From Plantago ovata (taxonomy: Eukaryota; Streptophyta; Magnoliopsida; Lamiales; Plantaginaceae): a stretch of DNA of 64,000 nt. Below the pieces are notes generated by a model. That model saw only the letters and a program-made list of their open reading frames with translations. It was not told the DNA's origin and did no database searches. Location of the stretch: positions 52,813,253 through 52,877,252 of the forward strand of contig CM051458.1 in NCBI GenBank assembly GCA_028274465.1, written 5' to 3'. The position numbers and the translations under genes were made by a program. Shown in pieces: positions 1-9,855 of this stretch (position 1 is the first letter of the stretch; every line of letters starts with the position of its first letter).

Positions 1-456
1 CCACTAGAAATCGACATAGCCAATGTAGAGGAAGGTTGTGAAGAATCTATTGATGAAGCCTCTTCAGTGCTTAGCTTGGATTCCACGTCCTTAACTGAGG
101 ATGTCAAGACTGTTGGTAAAGAAGAAGTCGTGGAGGAGGTGATGACTGAATCCATTGCTTCACCTGAGTCAGACAGTGTTGTCTTGAGTTGTGTTGAGAT
201 CGAGGAGCTACTCTCTGATTATTTTGGTGTCTCTGAATCGACATGTTTGGATTCTATTGCTACAGACACTCTTGATCTTGACTCTTATGTTCTGGTCCAT
301 GCACCCACCTATGAGCTTCAAGGGAGTTTTGATCCACTTTTTTCTTTTTATTTTCCCTCTGATTCCTTTAGTTATTTCTTAGATTTTGATTTTGTTAATA
401 TAGTTGATTTTTATTTTCAGGGAATCATGGATTTGCTTGAGGACTTGAGGAGATGA
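1..456 (+). pseudogene. Gag-like ORF tail of an Athila-like non-autonomous element
   Basis: An open frame enters from the left edge and stops at 454-456. It is acidic (many Glu, Asp and Ser) and matches, with scattered substitutions, the C-terminal half of the gag-like frame at 10037-10678: both contain SVLSLDSTSL, DTLDLDSYVLVHAPTYE and a Phe/Tyr-rich end. The matching sequence at 9856-10200 has a gag-like core, so this is probably the tail of the same short gag. No pol follows; the sequence runs straight into a 3' noncoding region, which points to a deletion derivative. The Phe-rich end (SFYFPSDSFSYFL) overlaps a pyrimidine-rich stretch ending in TTTTCAG at 413-420, resembling a splice acceptor, so the last residues may not be translated as drawn. 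Function is inferred from the homologous copy only. Confidence 0.6.
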
Positions 457-990
457 GCCAAAGATGGTTCCCAAGATGCAAGGAGTAATGGAACGAATGC
501 ACGAGACTCGTTCCCATTTGATAATGGATAACCATTTGGTATTTCTTTGCATGTAGTTTAGTTTTTCCTTTTTATTGCTTGTGTAGTTGTGGCCTGTGTG
601 CCTTTTGTCGTGATTCGTTTAGTCTAGTGTTTGTCTTGGTGCCTTAGGTGATTAAGATAGGAAAAAATATCGAAAATCTAGAAACAGAGCCAAGCGAAGC
701 GCTTGGAAGGGCCAAGCGGTCCGCTTGAAATTTCAGTAAATCAAAAATTTTACTGGAATTTCAACCGGAGCGCCTGGAGCCTCCCAAGCGCTCCGCTTGA
801 CAAGCGGTCCGCCTGGACCCTGTACCCAGATTTTCCTCGTTTGTTTCCATTCTTCTCACCTTTGCGCACCCGTTTTCACTTGTTTCTTGAGTCCTTTCAG
901 GTACTACTCATATATAGGAGATTGGACACGAACCTTTATCTCAGGGAAGTGTACTTTCAATCCAATTTTTCCTTTTCATTCAACTTTTCT

Positions 991-1030
991 TTGCTCGAGG
1001 ACGAGCAAAAGTTTAGGTTTGGGGAGGGGG
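991..1030 (+). repeat. Internal copy of the PPT-proximal hairpin
   Basis: TTGCTCG-AGGA-CGAGCAA forms a perfect 7-bp stem with a 4-base loop (991-1008). It is followed by AGGTTTGGGGAGGGGG, a polypurine-tract-like run. The true PPT hairpins of this group read TTGCTTG-AGGA-CAAGCAA, so the stem differs by a compensatory T-A to C-G pair. No LTR follows this copy. Confidence 0.6.
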
Positions 1031-1506
1031 TATTGGATTTTCAGTACTATATGCTTGTGTGGTTCGTACATGCCTGATTTTACTCAAGTTCATGTGATTT
1101 GTCGTGTTTTTTCAAATTTTTGCATGCATATCATCCCTAGATTAGTTGTTGCACGTTGTTGTGTGTGGAGTTTATTGCCAAGAATTTTGAACTTTTTTAT
1201 TGAGTAGACTAAGTGTTTTATGACCATTGATCATATGTTGCATCACTTTGCAAGTAGTTTGAGGCTTGTCTCGCTTGGTTTGTCACATTCGCATGTGCAC
1301 TAGTTAAGCTTAGTAGTCTCGACATCACCTTGAGTGGTGTTTCTTCTGCTGCGGTTCACGATGGCCTTACAAAATGATGCATGTTAGAGTCTATGGTTGT
1401 AACCCGTGTAATTATGTACGTAAGAGGTGACAAGTTCTTCACCTCGATTAGAGATTGCCAAATGCCTAGGAAGGAGGTAGTGTGAGGTGTGCGATTCCTT
1501 GTATTA

Positions 1507-1932
1507 AACCTATTCTATCGAATAGGTTTGGGGAGGGGATTGCCTTATTGATCTTGTCTTTCGTCTTTGAGTCGTTGTAAAGTTTCCTTTTTCTTTTTCT
1601 TTTTGTTTTGTGTCCCAACCTATTCTTTCGAATAGGTTTGGGAGGTGTCTTTGTAAAAGAGTCTTTCCTTTTTCTTTTTCGTCTTTGTGCTCAAACCTAT
1701 TCTTTCGAATAGGTTTGGGGAGGTGTTTTTGACACTTAGTACTGCTGCTTGCCCATTGCCTTATTGATCTTGTCTTTCGTCTTTGAGTCGTTGTAAAGTT
1801 TCCTTTTTATTTTTCTTTTTGTTTTGTGTCCCAACCTATTCTTTCGAATAGGTTTGGGGAGGTGTCTTTGTAAAAGAGTCTTTCCTTTTTCTTTTTCGTC
1901 TTTGTGCTCTAACCTATTCTTTTGAATAGGTT
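1507..1932 (+). repeat. Five hairpins, each followed by a PPT-like string
   Basis: Arms AACCTATTC and GAATAGGTT surround a 4-base loop at 1507-1528, 1617-1638, 1694-1715, 1833-1854 and 1911-1932. Each right arm runs directly into TTTGGGGAGG or a close variant. Single or paired copies occur at the same relative place in the other Athila-like copies (6499, 11455, 11571, 21089, 21203, 40550, 47090, 47191). Confidence 0.8.
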
Positions 1933-1971
1933 TGGGGAGGTGTTTTTGACACTTAGTACTGCTGCTTGCCC
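1539..1971 (+). repeat. Tandem duplication, period about 217 bp
   Basis: The block beginning ATTGCCTTATTGATCTTG occurs at 1539 and again at 1755. Both copies end in ACTGCTGCTTGCCC (1754 and 1971). Each carries two hairpin plus PPT-like modules, so the duplication is what raised their number here to five. Confidence 0.85.
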
Positions 1972-1974
1972 TTA

Positions 1975-2076
1975 TAAAAAAAAAAAGAAAGAGAAAAAGA
2001 AAAGAAGAAAAAGAGAAAAGAAAAAGAGAAAATAAAAAAAAAGAAGAAGAAAGAAAATAAAGAATAAGACCCAAAA
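1975..2076 (+). repeat. Purine-only tract (A/G) about 100 bp
   Basis: Nearly uninterrupted A and G on the + strand. Equivalent tracts lie at about 6586-6660, 11647-11760, 21285-21410, 40626-40740 and 47269-47370, always after the hairpin modules. Its conserved position suggests a shared property of the family rather than random microsatellite growth. Confidence 0.7.
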
Positions 2077-2649
2077 GCAAAAGAAGGGTCGTTGCAAGCC
2101 AAAAGCAGTCTCGTAGTGTCAAGTGTCATGTAAATATTTTGTCCTTGTGAAGTATCGAGTTGTAAATTCTATCTTTCGTTTCGTGTCGCCTTTGTCCAAG
2201 GCCTGTTCTTGACCACCCTCGTCTTGCTATTCAAGAAGTGGTTGAAAGAGGCTCATTCTTGAGAGTCTGGGTAGAATAGGGGAGTGTTATCTTTCTAAGG
2301 GAACCCTCCTTCGTTTGATGAGAGCCAGTATTGGTTCGCCCTCTCTTGAGGAAAAGTCTCGCTTGGTGAACAGTAGTAATCCCTCGGTTTCATAGGCACG
2401 GGCCAATTGTAGTCTGATAATGTGAATCATTGTGTCGTCACTGACCAGGTCCAGGTAGAAGATGTTACGAGAGACTCCTTTGCTTAACCAAGTGCACATG
2501 AGAATGTGTATATTCGCAATCGAGGCATTCTTCAACCTACTTGCATGTCATGCTCATTTGGTTTTGTTCATAAGCATTTGGTAGATTCAATAGATTAGTT
2601 CGCTTTACTTGGCATGAGACTCCTTTTGTGTTGCATTTAGGATAGTTTG

Positions 2650-2686
2650 TTGCTTGAGGACAAGCAAAGGTTTGGTTTGGGGAGTT
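2650..2686 (+). promoter_or_regulatory. Polypurine tract with preceding hairpin
   Basis: The TTGCTTG-AGGA-CAAGCAA hairpin (2650-2667) is followed by AGGTTTGGTTTGGGGAGTT, which abuts the LTR start TGATGAACG. A purine-rich string directly 5' of a 3' LTR is the plus-strand primer in LTR retrotransposons. Confidence 0.8.
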
Positions 2687-4058
2687 TGATGAACGTATTT
2701 TTGACGCGTTCATCTTGTCTTTTTTACCTTCTTTTTCTATCTTTTAGCCTTGTTTTTTGGTTAGTTTTGTAGAATAGTGTCACGTTTATTGTTTTCTGCA
2801 TTTTCAGGCACTTAGGTACGAAATGGCGTTTTTGGAGCTAAAAACGAGCTTTTTTGATAGAAAATGGCCCCGTTGAAGTTCCTTGATCTCCACGGCTTGT
2901 TCGTGAGTGTTTGAGCGTCAATAAGCATTGAGAAGGATGAGTCCAAGGCACCCGAGGGCCGTACGAGGGTAAAAAGATTGAGTTTGAAGACAAAAATCTG
3001 CCCAGGAGCCAAGCTAAGCGCCTGGAATAGTGAAGCGCTCCGCTTCATTTTCCAGGAGCTTTGGCACAGCATCCAAGCGAAGCCAAGCGCTCTGCTTGGC
3101 CTCTCCAAGCGGTCCGCTTGGCAGCGGTTACATTTTCGGATTTTCCTTCTTAGATCTGATCTTCAGTTACTTTCTTGATACTTTTTTGAACATTACTTCG
3201 TTTTGGAGAGCTCCTATGCCCCAAAACTCAGGAAAACTCAGATTACATTGTATTTTAGATTGGATTAAAGGTTTTGGCATAGGATTTCATCCATTGTTTC
3301 ATCTACGGAGAGGTTTTCATCAATACCCACCGATTAGTGACAGCTTGGTGGTAACATTGTATCATTATCTCTTGTCTAGTAGTTTGATTTGATGTATTCT
3401 ATTTACAATTCATATGATTTGATGTCTATGTTGATGAATATGAGTAGCTAAATCATTTGTGTTGGTGGTAGAATGTAGAATATGCATGCTATGGGTTATG
3501 TTTATGCTTACATGAGATTGTGATTCAATCTTGCTGCAAATTCCTTCATATGATTCTTAGTTGCCTATAAAATATATTCGAATTGAATATAGTGACAAAC
3601 TCTTGGTCAATGAAAGCTATAGGATTGTATGTTAGAGATTTGCAGCATGCTAGATAAATGTTGTTAGTGACAAGCACCTCTAAAGTATTGATAGTGGTCT
3701 TTTATGATGTGTGTCTTGAAAGTTACCTAGACGAGTTGCTTAGCAGACTTGATCGAAGGTTTTACGCACTGAAATTGTGAGCATATTCGTAACCCATGCA
3801 TGTGTATTTGATTTCTACCACCAACCGTTTTCCAAACTTGATTACAACAATCTGATTTCTCGTTGCTTTGTTCTAAGAAAGCGATCCTATAAACATTTGA
3901 ACTCGTCTGAAATTACTAGCAAAAACCACAAACAAAGCCACGTTAGGTCCCGAGAGAACGACACTCGGGGAAAACTTGCCATTGCACTCTAGTTTGTGTA
4001 GTGATAAGTGTTTTTTGGCTTTTAAAACAAATTTAATTGGTGAAAAACGACATCATCA
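2687..4058 (+). mobile_element. 3' LTR of Athila-like element
   Basis: It begins TGATGAACG after a polypurine tract and ends CATCATCA, matching the TGATGA...TCATCA ends of the other Athila-like LTRs here. Shared internal landmarks are AGAATAGTGTCACGTTT near the start, GATAGTG-type sequence in the middle and CGACACTCGGGG near the end. At 1372 bp it is slightly longer than its relatives (1179-1318 bp) and clearly divergent, so it is an older or different subfamily. No 5' LTR lies in the window. Right-flank duplication cannot be tested. Confidence 0.8.
2995..3125 (+). promoter_or_regulatory. GC-rich palindromic block of the LTR
   Basis: Repeated AAGCG..CGCTTGG words form nested inverted repeats (for example CCAAGCGGTCCGCTTGG at 3105-3121). 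It occupies the place taken by GGCGAnTCGCC palindromes just before the TATA box in the related LTRs. No clear TATA box follows here, so a promoter role is inferred by position. Confidence 0.5.
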
Positions 4059-4943
4059 TATATCCCCAAGATAAGACTGCAGGAGAATTACTAAGTAGCA
4101 CACCAAACTAATTCGAACTGGTTGTAGTCAATAAGGAAGAACAGAACTTATTTAGTAGTAGAGGAGAAGAGCAGATTGAATGAGCAAGTTTTGCTACAAC
4201 AGGAGAGATTTATTTATAGTAGCGAAGTGGTGTTAATAAACAGACATGACCGTTAGGAATAAAGCTTCCAGTTCCGAAAAAACACATCATTTCGGTGAAG
4301 TTTTATGTCTGTTCATTCAACGAAGCTCTTCAGAAGGACACACCTGTTCGGACATATATCTGTTCATTTAATTAATACATCATTTCCGAAAAATGAAGGA
4401 AATAATCCATCCAAAATTTTCCTATTGGGTCGATCTGATAAGTTTTTCTTATTGGGCCAAAATAAAGTTAGTATTTTGTCCAAAAAGAATACGTACACCA
4501 CCACCTAGCCTTGCCTTTCCATGCCAAGCCCAACCCACGCCCCACGACCCGTGACCCGGGCCTGGGCCCGGCTCCTGGCGGAGCCATGTGAGCGATCGTG
4601 AAGCAATCTAGGTCCTCTCCCGTCTAAAATCATGGGTACCGTTTGGGGGCCCAAACCCTCTTGCAAACTAGACACTTATGTCTAGCTCATACTCTTTCCA
4701 TTTTAGCTATGTGGGATAACTCCCAATTCCAACTCTTGAGCTTCCTAGCTAAGTACTCAACCAACACACTTTGAACTTTAATTACACTTTCATCACCAAA
4801 AGAATTTTAGTAATTCTTTCTCAAGTGTTTTCTACTATCATAGTAGATTATGCACATTCAATAAAACCCAAGTTTAGAATGTGTGAGCGCTCTTTGGTTA
4901 AGCCACAAACTCATAGAAAACCCCCTTGGATTAGCTAAAATTC
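4059..4943. other. Unassigned DNA between LTR and F-box pseudogene
   Basis: No gene is supported. There is a TATA-like TTTATTTATAGTAG at about 4210, a short GC-rich stretch at 4505-4585, and CTATGTGGGATAACTCCC at 4705-4722, a string type often found in plant LTRs. It could be an old reverse-oriented LTR, but no paired ends or target duplication were found. Confidence 0.3.
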
Positions 4944-5786
4944 CTACATGTGCCAGGGATTCTGTTTAATGTGTAAATATGCCGTCCGAAAGGACTTGAA
5001 TGTAGAAACGCGATAGGTCTTAGCAACAAAACAACCTGCCAATATCAACTCCTCAAGATTAGGGGCATCGAGTTCAAGCTGGTATCTAGAATCACAATTA
5101 CAACCCGAAATTCTGAAGTACTTGTGAATCTGAGATCGGACAACAATTTCTATGCGTACAAAGTCACAGCCAAACAGAACCAGTCTCTCAAGCATAGGAC
5201 AACCAACAATCATCTCACTAAGCGATGCAATGTCGCCTCTATCAAATGTTAATTGAGCAAGATGGAGCTTTTTCAAATTAGGCAAGCTAAACCGCCGTCA
5301 AGTTTGACAGCATACCTATCAGACCATGTTGATATTCAAACTCACTAAACTGGTACATCCACTAAGTTGGGTAAACAAATACTCAGAGTCATAGCCACCA
5401 ACACAAAGCGCAAGGTGTCGAACCAGAGCAACAGTATCAACACCAGTTGGGTCCAGAAAAGTCTATTCCAACAAGTTGGAGACAAATTTCATAAAGGGTG
5501 TGTTTTCTTCCACCAAGTAGTCATCATAATCTTCGTCAGAGGAGTAGCCCGAGTCGTCGTTAAAGAGGGTTGAGTTATCAAGATTAAGCTTAATAGGAGG
5601 AACACAGAAAAAGGGGAAAAGAGTATTCCATCTAGTTGACAGAACTGAGGTTGCTACAACGTATTTTGTGGGTAGAAGAGATAAAATTTTGCAGAGGATT
5701 GAATCAGGTAAATCACTAATTCTATAAGTTTGTTGTTGGCATTTTTTCTTACGGGATCGAGTTCTTGTTGCGATTGAATCATCCAT
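4944..5786 (-). pseudogene. F-box/LRR protein gene, broken
   Basis: The - strand frame from 5786 has a short basic N-terminus (RTRSRKKK), then an F-box at residues 21-57 ([19 protein letters not shown], then [14 protein letters not shown]). It stops with TAG after NLLE at 5463. Related sequence continues in frame after this stop, then breaks again before 5285. There a second open piece gives leucine-rich repeats (MPNLKKLHLAQLTF, LERLVLFGCDF, LDAPNLEELILAGCF). Plant F-box/LRR proteins are SCF ubiquitin-ligase substrate adaptors, usually 400-500 residues; here about 280 codons survive and no C-terminal FBD domain is seen. The two stops make a functional product unlikely. A mis-called intron cannot be excluded, but no convincing splice pair was found. 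This is the only host-type gene in the window. Confidence 0.75.
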
Positions 5787-6156
5787 GGAATTAGTACTAC
5801 TCTAATCTAATCGAAAAATGTATGAAAAGGTGAGAAGAAAGAAGAACCTGGGTTCGGCGGCCATGGAGTATTTCCGAATCAATATCTTAACTCAAAGACT
5901 AGGGTTGACAGGAAATGGAATGATCTCTGTAAGACTGTAACTATAGTAATTGCCGTTTGGTTCAGTAGGAAAAGGATTTTTTTTGGTAAAATGCACCACA
6001 TTTCCTTGTTTGGTTGATAGGAAATCTCAAAAAGAAATGTGGTTAATTGGTCAGACCGTCTTTTCCTAGAAACAAACAGAAAATGTCCAAATCAAGAATT
6101 TGTGCACAAAAATCACAAAGTTTTCCTACTTCAATTTTTTTTTGGGGTGGGGGGTG
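5787..6156. other. Upstream DNA of the F-box pseudogene; possible small DNA-transposon remnant
   Basis: No gene. Between 5955 and 6140 there are TTTGGTT..AGGAAAAGG and TTTTCCTAC strings in opposite orientation, the style of plant MITE ends, but the termini do not pair well and no target duplication was found. A T/G-rich run lies at 6127-6155. Confidence 0.25.
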
Positions 6157-6400
6157 ATGAACGGGAATTTGTCAGATTCTAATTCAGCAAATAATATTTG
6201 TTATTTAGCCAAAGGCAATCCACAACTACAACGAAAACCGTAGTGTAGTAGCAGAATGACTCGAGTGTCGTTCTCTCAGGACTATAACTTGCTTTATCTA
6301 TTTAACAAGAGAATATAAAACAACAGACAGATAGCAATAGGGGGTTTTCTAGCAGATAATGGAGATTGGTGATAGTATGGTCCTTCTTAGCATAATGGGT
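6157..6400 (-). mobile_element. Inverted fragment of an Athila-like LTR (3' end)
   Basis: Read on the - strand, this is the last 244 bp of an Athila-like LTR, ending CCCGTTCATCA at 6157. It includes the shared landmarks GACACTCGAG, ACTACGGTTTTCGTTGTAG and TTGCCTTTGGCTAAATAAC. At about 6400 it is fused head-on to a + strand Athila-like 3' region. It has no primer site beyond its end and is not part of an intact element. Confidence 0.8.
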
Positions 6401-7270
6401 CAAGGTTTGGGGAGGGGGTTACTATCATTATGACTTGTTTTTCATCTTTGTGAGTCATGTTGAGTTTGTTTTTATTTTTTCTTGTGAGTTTGTGCTCCAA
6501 CCTATTCTTTCGAATAGGTTTGGGGAGGTTGTTGTAGTGTCATTGTTATTTCCCTTCATTGTACTTTCATTGTGCGTGCTGGCTATAAAAGGAAAAAAAG
6601 AAAAAAAGAGAAAAATTCCAGAATCTGGAAAAAAAAAAAAAAAGAAGAAAAAATAATAAGACCCAAAAAAGCAAAAGAAGGGTCCAAGCAAGCCAAAAGC
6701 AGTTTTAGCAAAGTGTTGCATTATTTTTTCAGCTTTTGTAATAGTTCGTAATCGAGTTGTATATTCTATCTTTTGTTTCATGTCTTATGTTCTAGACCAC
6801 CCTCGCCCTGCCATTCAGGAAATGGTGAGTAGTCTTTGCTTTCAGAGTTGGTTAGAATAGGGGAGTGTTGTCTATTAGGGAACCCTCCTTCGTTTGATGA
6901 GAGCCAGTATTGGTTCGACCTCTCTTGAGGGAAAGTCTCAACTTGGTGAACAAGAGTAAGCCCTCAGTTTCATAGGCACGGGGCAACCATTTGTATTCTA
7001 ACATGTTTCATTGCGTCGTCACTGACCAGGTCCAGGTAGAGAATGTTACGAGACACTCTCTTGTTTAACAAAGTGCATATATGAATATGTATAGGTTCAA
7101 TCGAGATATTCTTCAACCTACTTCCATGTTATGATTTGTATGGTCTTTGTTCATAAGTATTTGGTAGATACAATCGATTATTTCTTCTTGTTTGGCATGA
7201 GACTCCTCTTTGTGTTGCATAGAGTCTAGCTAGTTGCTTGAGGACAAGCAAAGGTTCGGTTTATGGAGTT
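6401..7270 (+). repeat. 3' noncoding region and PPT of an Athila-like element
   Basis: It carries the family blocks in order: AGGTTTGGGGAGGGGG, one hairpin at 6499-6520 followed by TTTGGGGAGG, a purine tract (6586-6660), the GAACCCTCCTTCGTTTGATGAG block, GTCACTGACCAGGTCC, and the AGGA-loop hairpin at 7234-7251. The polypurine string reads GGTTCGGTTTATGGAGTT, with TATGG where the other copies have TTTGGGG, and ends at the LTR start 7271. The upstream internal region is replaced by the inverted LTR fragment. Confidence 0.75.
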
Positions 7271-8221
7271 TGATGACAGTGTTTTTTACACTATCATTCG
7301 AGTCTTTTTTCACCAATTTAGCTATCTCTTGAATGCATTTTAGTGCATTTTGTTAGAATAGTGTCACGTTTCCATTTCTTTTGTTCTTTTCAGGTTTTAG
7401 GTGGAAATCGCATTTTTGGATGTAATTCATGGCGAAACAAGGATGTTTTGGTGCAACGAGATCATCCGTGGTATGTCAAGGAGTACCGAGATGAGTTTCA
7501 AGGCCAAGAGATCAAGTTTCGGAGCTCAAAACCGTGCAAGGGGCCGAATTCGAGGATCCAAAGGAGGAATTCCGCACGGGCCGCGTTCTGCCCGTGCGGG
7601 GCGCACCGCCGCGTGCGCGGAGGACTGCCGCGTGGCGGGCGCACCGCCACGTACGGGGCGATGCGCCGCGGAGCTTCCGACAGCTCTATATATATATCCC
7701 AAAATCTGCGAATTTTGATATCTTTCATCATATTTTTCCAGACATAAACCCTAGAGCTTGTTCTGGGGATATTTTCTCTTAGAATCTTTGTAACTTAGCG
7801 AATTTGGAGCTAGAGGAGAGATTTGGACACTGTTTTATCTCACCTTGCTAGATCTTTGTGAGTTTTAGCCATTCACCGGAGATTGACAACCTTTGGTGGT
7901 AACCTTGTATCTCACAATTCTGCTTTTTATCTTTCAATTAAACATGTTTTCATTCATTATTGCTTCGATTATGATTGTTGATTGTGTTATTGATATGAGT
8001 AGCTAAGCATCTAGTTGGTGATAGTATGTGAATTCGTAGCTAGTGTTCGAATTATGCATGATTGAGTTTCTTAGTCTTTTACTTGTTTAATTATCTTAAT
8101 TCGATTCTTTGATCTGACTAAGCCATATATCTTCGTAGAAAGGTGTTAGAAACAATAGGATAATTCAAGATCATCGATTCAATTATATATAATTTGCAAG
8201 TACTGCTTGAACTAAGACTGA
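7271..8221 (+). mobile_element. Athila-like LTR, left piece (split by insertion)
   Basis: It starts TGATGACAG directly after a polypurine tract. The rest of the LTR resumes at 13659, after the element inserted at 8222-13653. Joined length is about 1318 bp, typical of this group. It carries a very GC-rich block at 7570-7670 (gcacggg / cccgtgc and ccgcgtg words) followed by a TATA run at 7684-7697, presumably the promoter. Confidence 0.85.
7570..7697 (+). promoter_or_regulatory. GC-rich inverted-repeat block and TATA run in LTR
   Basis: About 100 bp rich in GCACGG/CCGTGC and CGCCGCGTGCGCGG words precede CTCTATATATATATCCC (7683-7699). The same layout, with different words, occurs in the other Athila-like LTRs. 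Confidence 0.55.
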
Positions 8222-9526
8222 TGATGAATGTGTATTTTACACTTTCATTTGAGTCTTTTTGACCTATTTTAGCTATCCTCTATGTTAATTTAGCTATATT
8301 TTAGTGCATTTTATTAGAATAGTGTCACGTTTCCCTTTAGTTTTTATTTTACAGGTTTTGATTGAAAAACGAGGTTTTCCGGGCAATTATATTGAAGTTG
8401 ACAAGGAATTGGTGTTCCAGAAGCCTATTTGGAGTATCTGAAGGTTTCCGGATAGGATTTGGAATCTAGGGGTCGAATCTGGAGGTTAGAAGGCCACTAG
8501 AAGTCAGCAACCGAGTCCGAAAAGGGGAAGAAATCCAAAAACGCGTCGAAAACGCGCAAAATCCCGAAATTTACTCCCGGGCGAATCGCCCCACACCAGG
8601 CGACTCGCCCGGTGTGTGGGGCCCTTCGCCCCACACTATTTCGAATACTATATATAGTTGCTCAGTTTTTCTCCGATTTTCATACTTTTTCAGACCTATT
8701 CTCTCACCTTTCTCTGTAGTTTTAGGTAGGAACTTCCCAGAGCCTGTTCTGGGGGTTCGTAGCTTAGGAGATACTTTTTCATAGCAGTTTGGAGCTTGTA
8801 AGATCGCGATTCTTCGGAGACTGACAACCTTCGGTAACATTGTATCTTACAGTTTTTCTACTTATTTTTATATATCTTTCAACATGTTTTCTTCTATGAT
8901 TTCTATTGATTGCATGACAACTATGAGTAGCTAAACTTATCGTTGGTGATAGTATGTGAATTCTTAGCGAAGGGTTGATAATTATGCTAATGGCTATATC
9001 GCGCATTATACTCCGTGTTATTGCTTTATTTCTTTGGTCGATCTAAATCTCTATCTTCGTATTGTTGATTAATTATTGCACACAATTGGACAATTTAATA
9101 GTCTTTGACCTATCTAAATCTATATCTTCGTAGTGTTGAATAATTACGGAACACAATTGGACAATTTAATAGTCTTCGACCTATCTAGATCTTTATCTTC
9201 GTAGTGTTTGATAATTACAACAGGACAATTTATTGATCAAAGATCTCCATGCAAAACCGAGGAATTTACGCATGATTATTAACCCGTTATGCTTTGAAGG
9301 ACCATACTATCACCAATCTCCATTATCTGTTAAGAAAAACCTTTGTTATATCGTCTGCTGTTTTTACATTCTAAATTAGATTAGATAAAGCTAGTTATAG
9401 TCCTTAGAGATCGACACTCGAGGTTGTTCTACTGCTACACTACGGTTTTCGTTGTAGTTGGGAATTGTCTTTGGCTAAATAACAAATTTATTTGATTAAT
9501 CGAGTCTGACAAATTCGTGATCATCA
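8222..9526 (+). mobile_element. 5' LTR of the 8222-13653 element
   Basis: TGATGAATGTG... to ...GTGATCATCA, followed after two bases by the tRNA-Asp primer site. The TATA box TATATATAG is at 8649-8656, preceded by GGCGAnTCGCC palindromes at 8579-8635. It is nearly identical to the 3' LTR; one visible difference is a 6-7 base insertion in the GC block of the latter. This implies a fairly recent insertion. Confidence 0.9.
8579..8656 (+). promoter_or_regulatory. LTR promoter block: GGCGAnTCGCC palindromes plus TATA
   Basis: CCGGGCGA..TCGCCCGG and CCCCACACC..GGTGTGTGGGG inverted repeats are followed within 20 bp by ACTATATATAG. Equivalent blocks: 12700-12788, 22326-22425, 34338-34444, 41697-41799 and 48355-48458. 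Confidence 0.6.
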
Positions 9527-9529
9527 AAT

Positions 9530-9546
9530 TGGCGCCGTTGCCGGGG
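9530..9546 (+). promoter_or_regulatory. Primer binding site, tRNA-Asp type
   Basis: TGGCGCCGTTGCCGGGG is the complement of the 3' end of plant tRNA-Asp(GUC) as generally known. It lies three bases after the LTR end. Athila-type gypsy elements typically use this primer. Confidence 0.9.
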
Positions 9547-9855
9547 ACTATACTCCTTTTTTTTTTATTTAATTTGGTTATATTTTCAGCATTCGGTTCC
9601 CTACAGAAGAACAGGCTCTGGGGATTTGCTCTCAGGAAATCTCACTTTCTTACCCTATTTCTTCCCCCTGTCTTTTTCAGAAAATTCATCTAATCTGATC
9701 TCGGTTACCTTACGTGCTTGCGCTCTCGTAGTTCTCGGTTACATTGTGTTTGTTTGCACTCTTTGTGTTTTTCTTTGCAAGTTTTTATTTTTCTTTTGTG
9801 GATTCTTCTCCTTGGTTTCTTATTTCCTCCTGTGCAGAAACTAGTTATATGAAGG

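Larger units (their letters stand above)
457..2649 (+). repeat. 3' noncoding region of Athila-like element
   Basis: About 2.2 kb with no credible gene. Blocks recur in the same order at 6401-7270, 10836-12349, 20486-21977, 39896-41343 and 46419-48001: a decayed ORF tail, CCTAGGAAGGAGGTAGTGTG, hairpins with arms AACCTATTC and GAATAGGTT, a purine-only tract, CACCCTCG..CTGCCATTCAGG-like sequence, and GTCACTGACCAGGTCCAGGT. This shared order shows that all belong to one element group. The short ORFs in it are shadows. It also has GC-rich inverted repeats at 690-820 built from AAGCG..CGCTT words, related to those inside the LTR that follows. Confidence 0.75.

Noticed and set aside
703-1207. ORFs of 124 and 136 codons
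   Set aside because: They overlap each other and repeated noncoding blocks of Athila-like elements; no domain, no conservation in the parallel copies.
1736-2122. Phe/Ser-rich and Lys-rich ORFs over purine tracts (also at 6455, 11519, 21139, 40626 and 47232)
   Set aside because: Low-complexity translation of A/G runs; the matching tracts in other copies have different lengths and frames.
5955-6140. A MITE next to the F-box pseudogene
   Set aside because: Short opposing strings are seen, but no convincing terminal inverted repeat or target duplication.
9626-9844. 72-codon hydrophobic ORF with membrane-like segments between primer site and gag
   Set aside because: Pyrimidine-rich leader gives a Leu/Phe-rich translation; not seen as an ORF in the leaders at 35211 or 42543.
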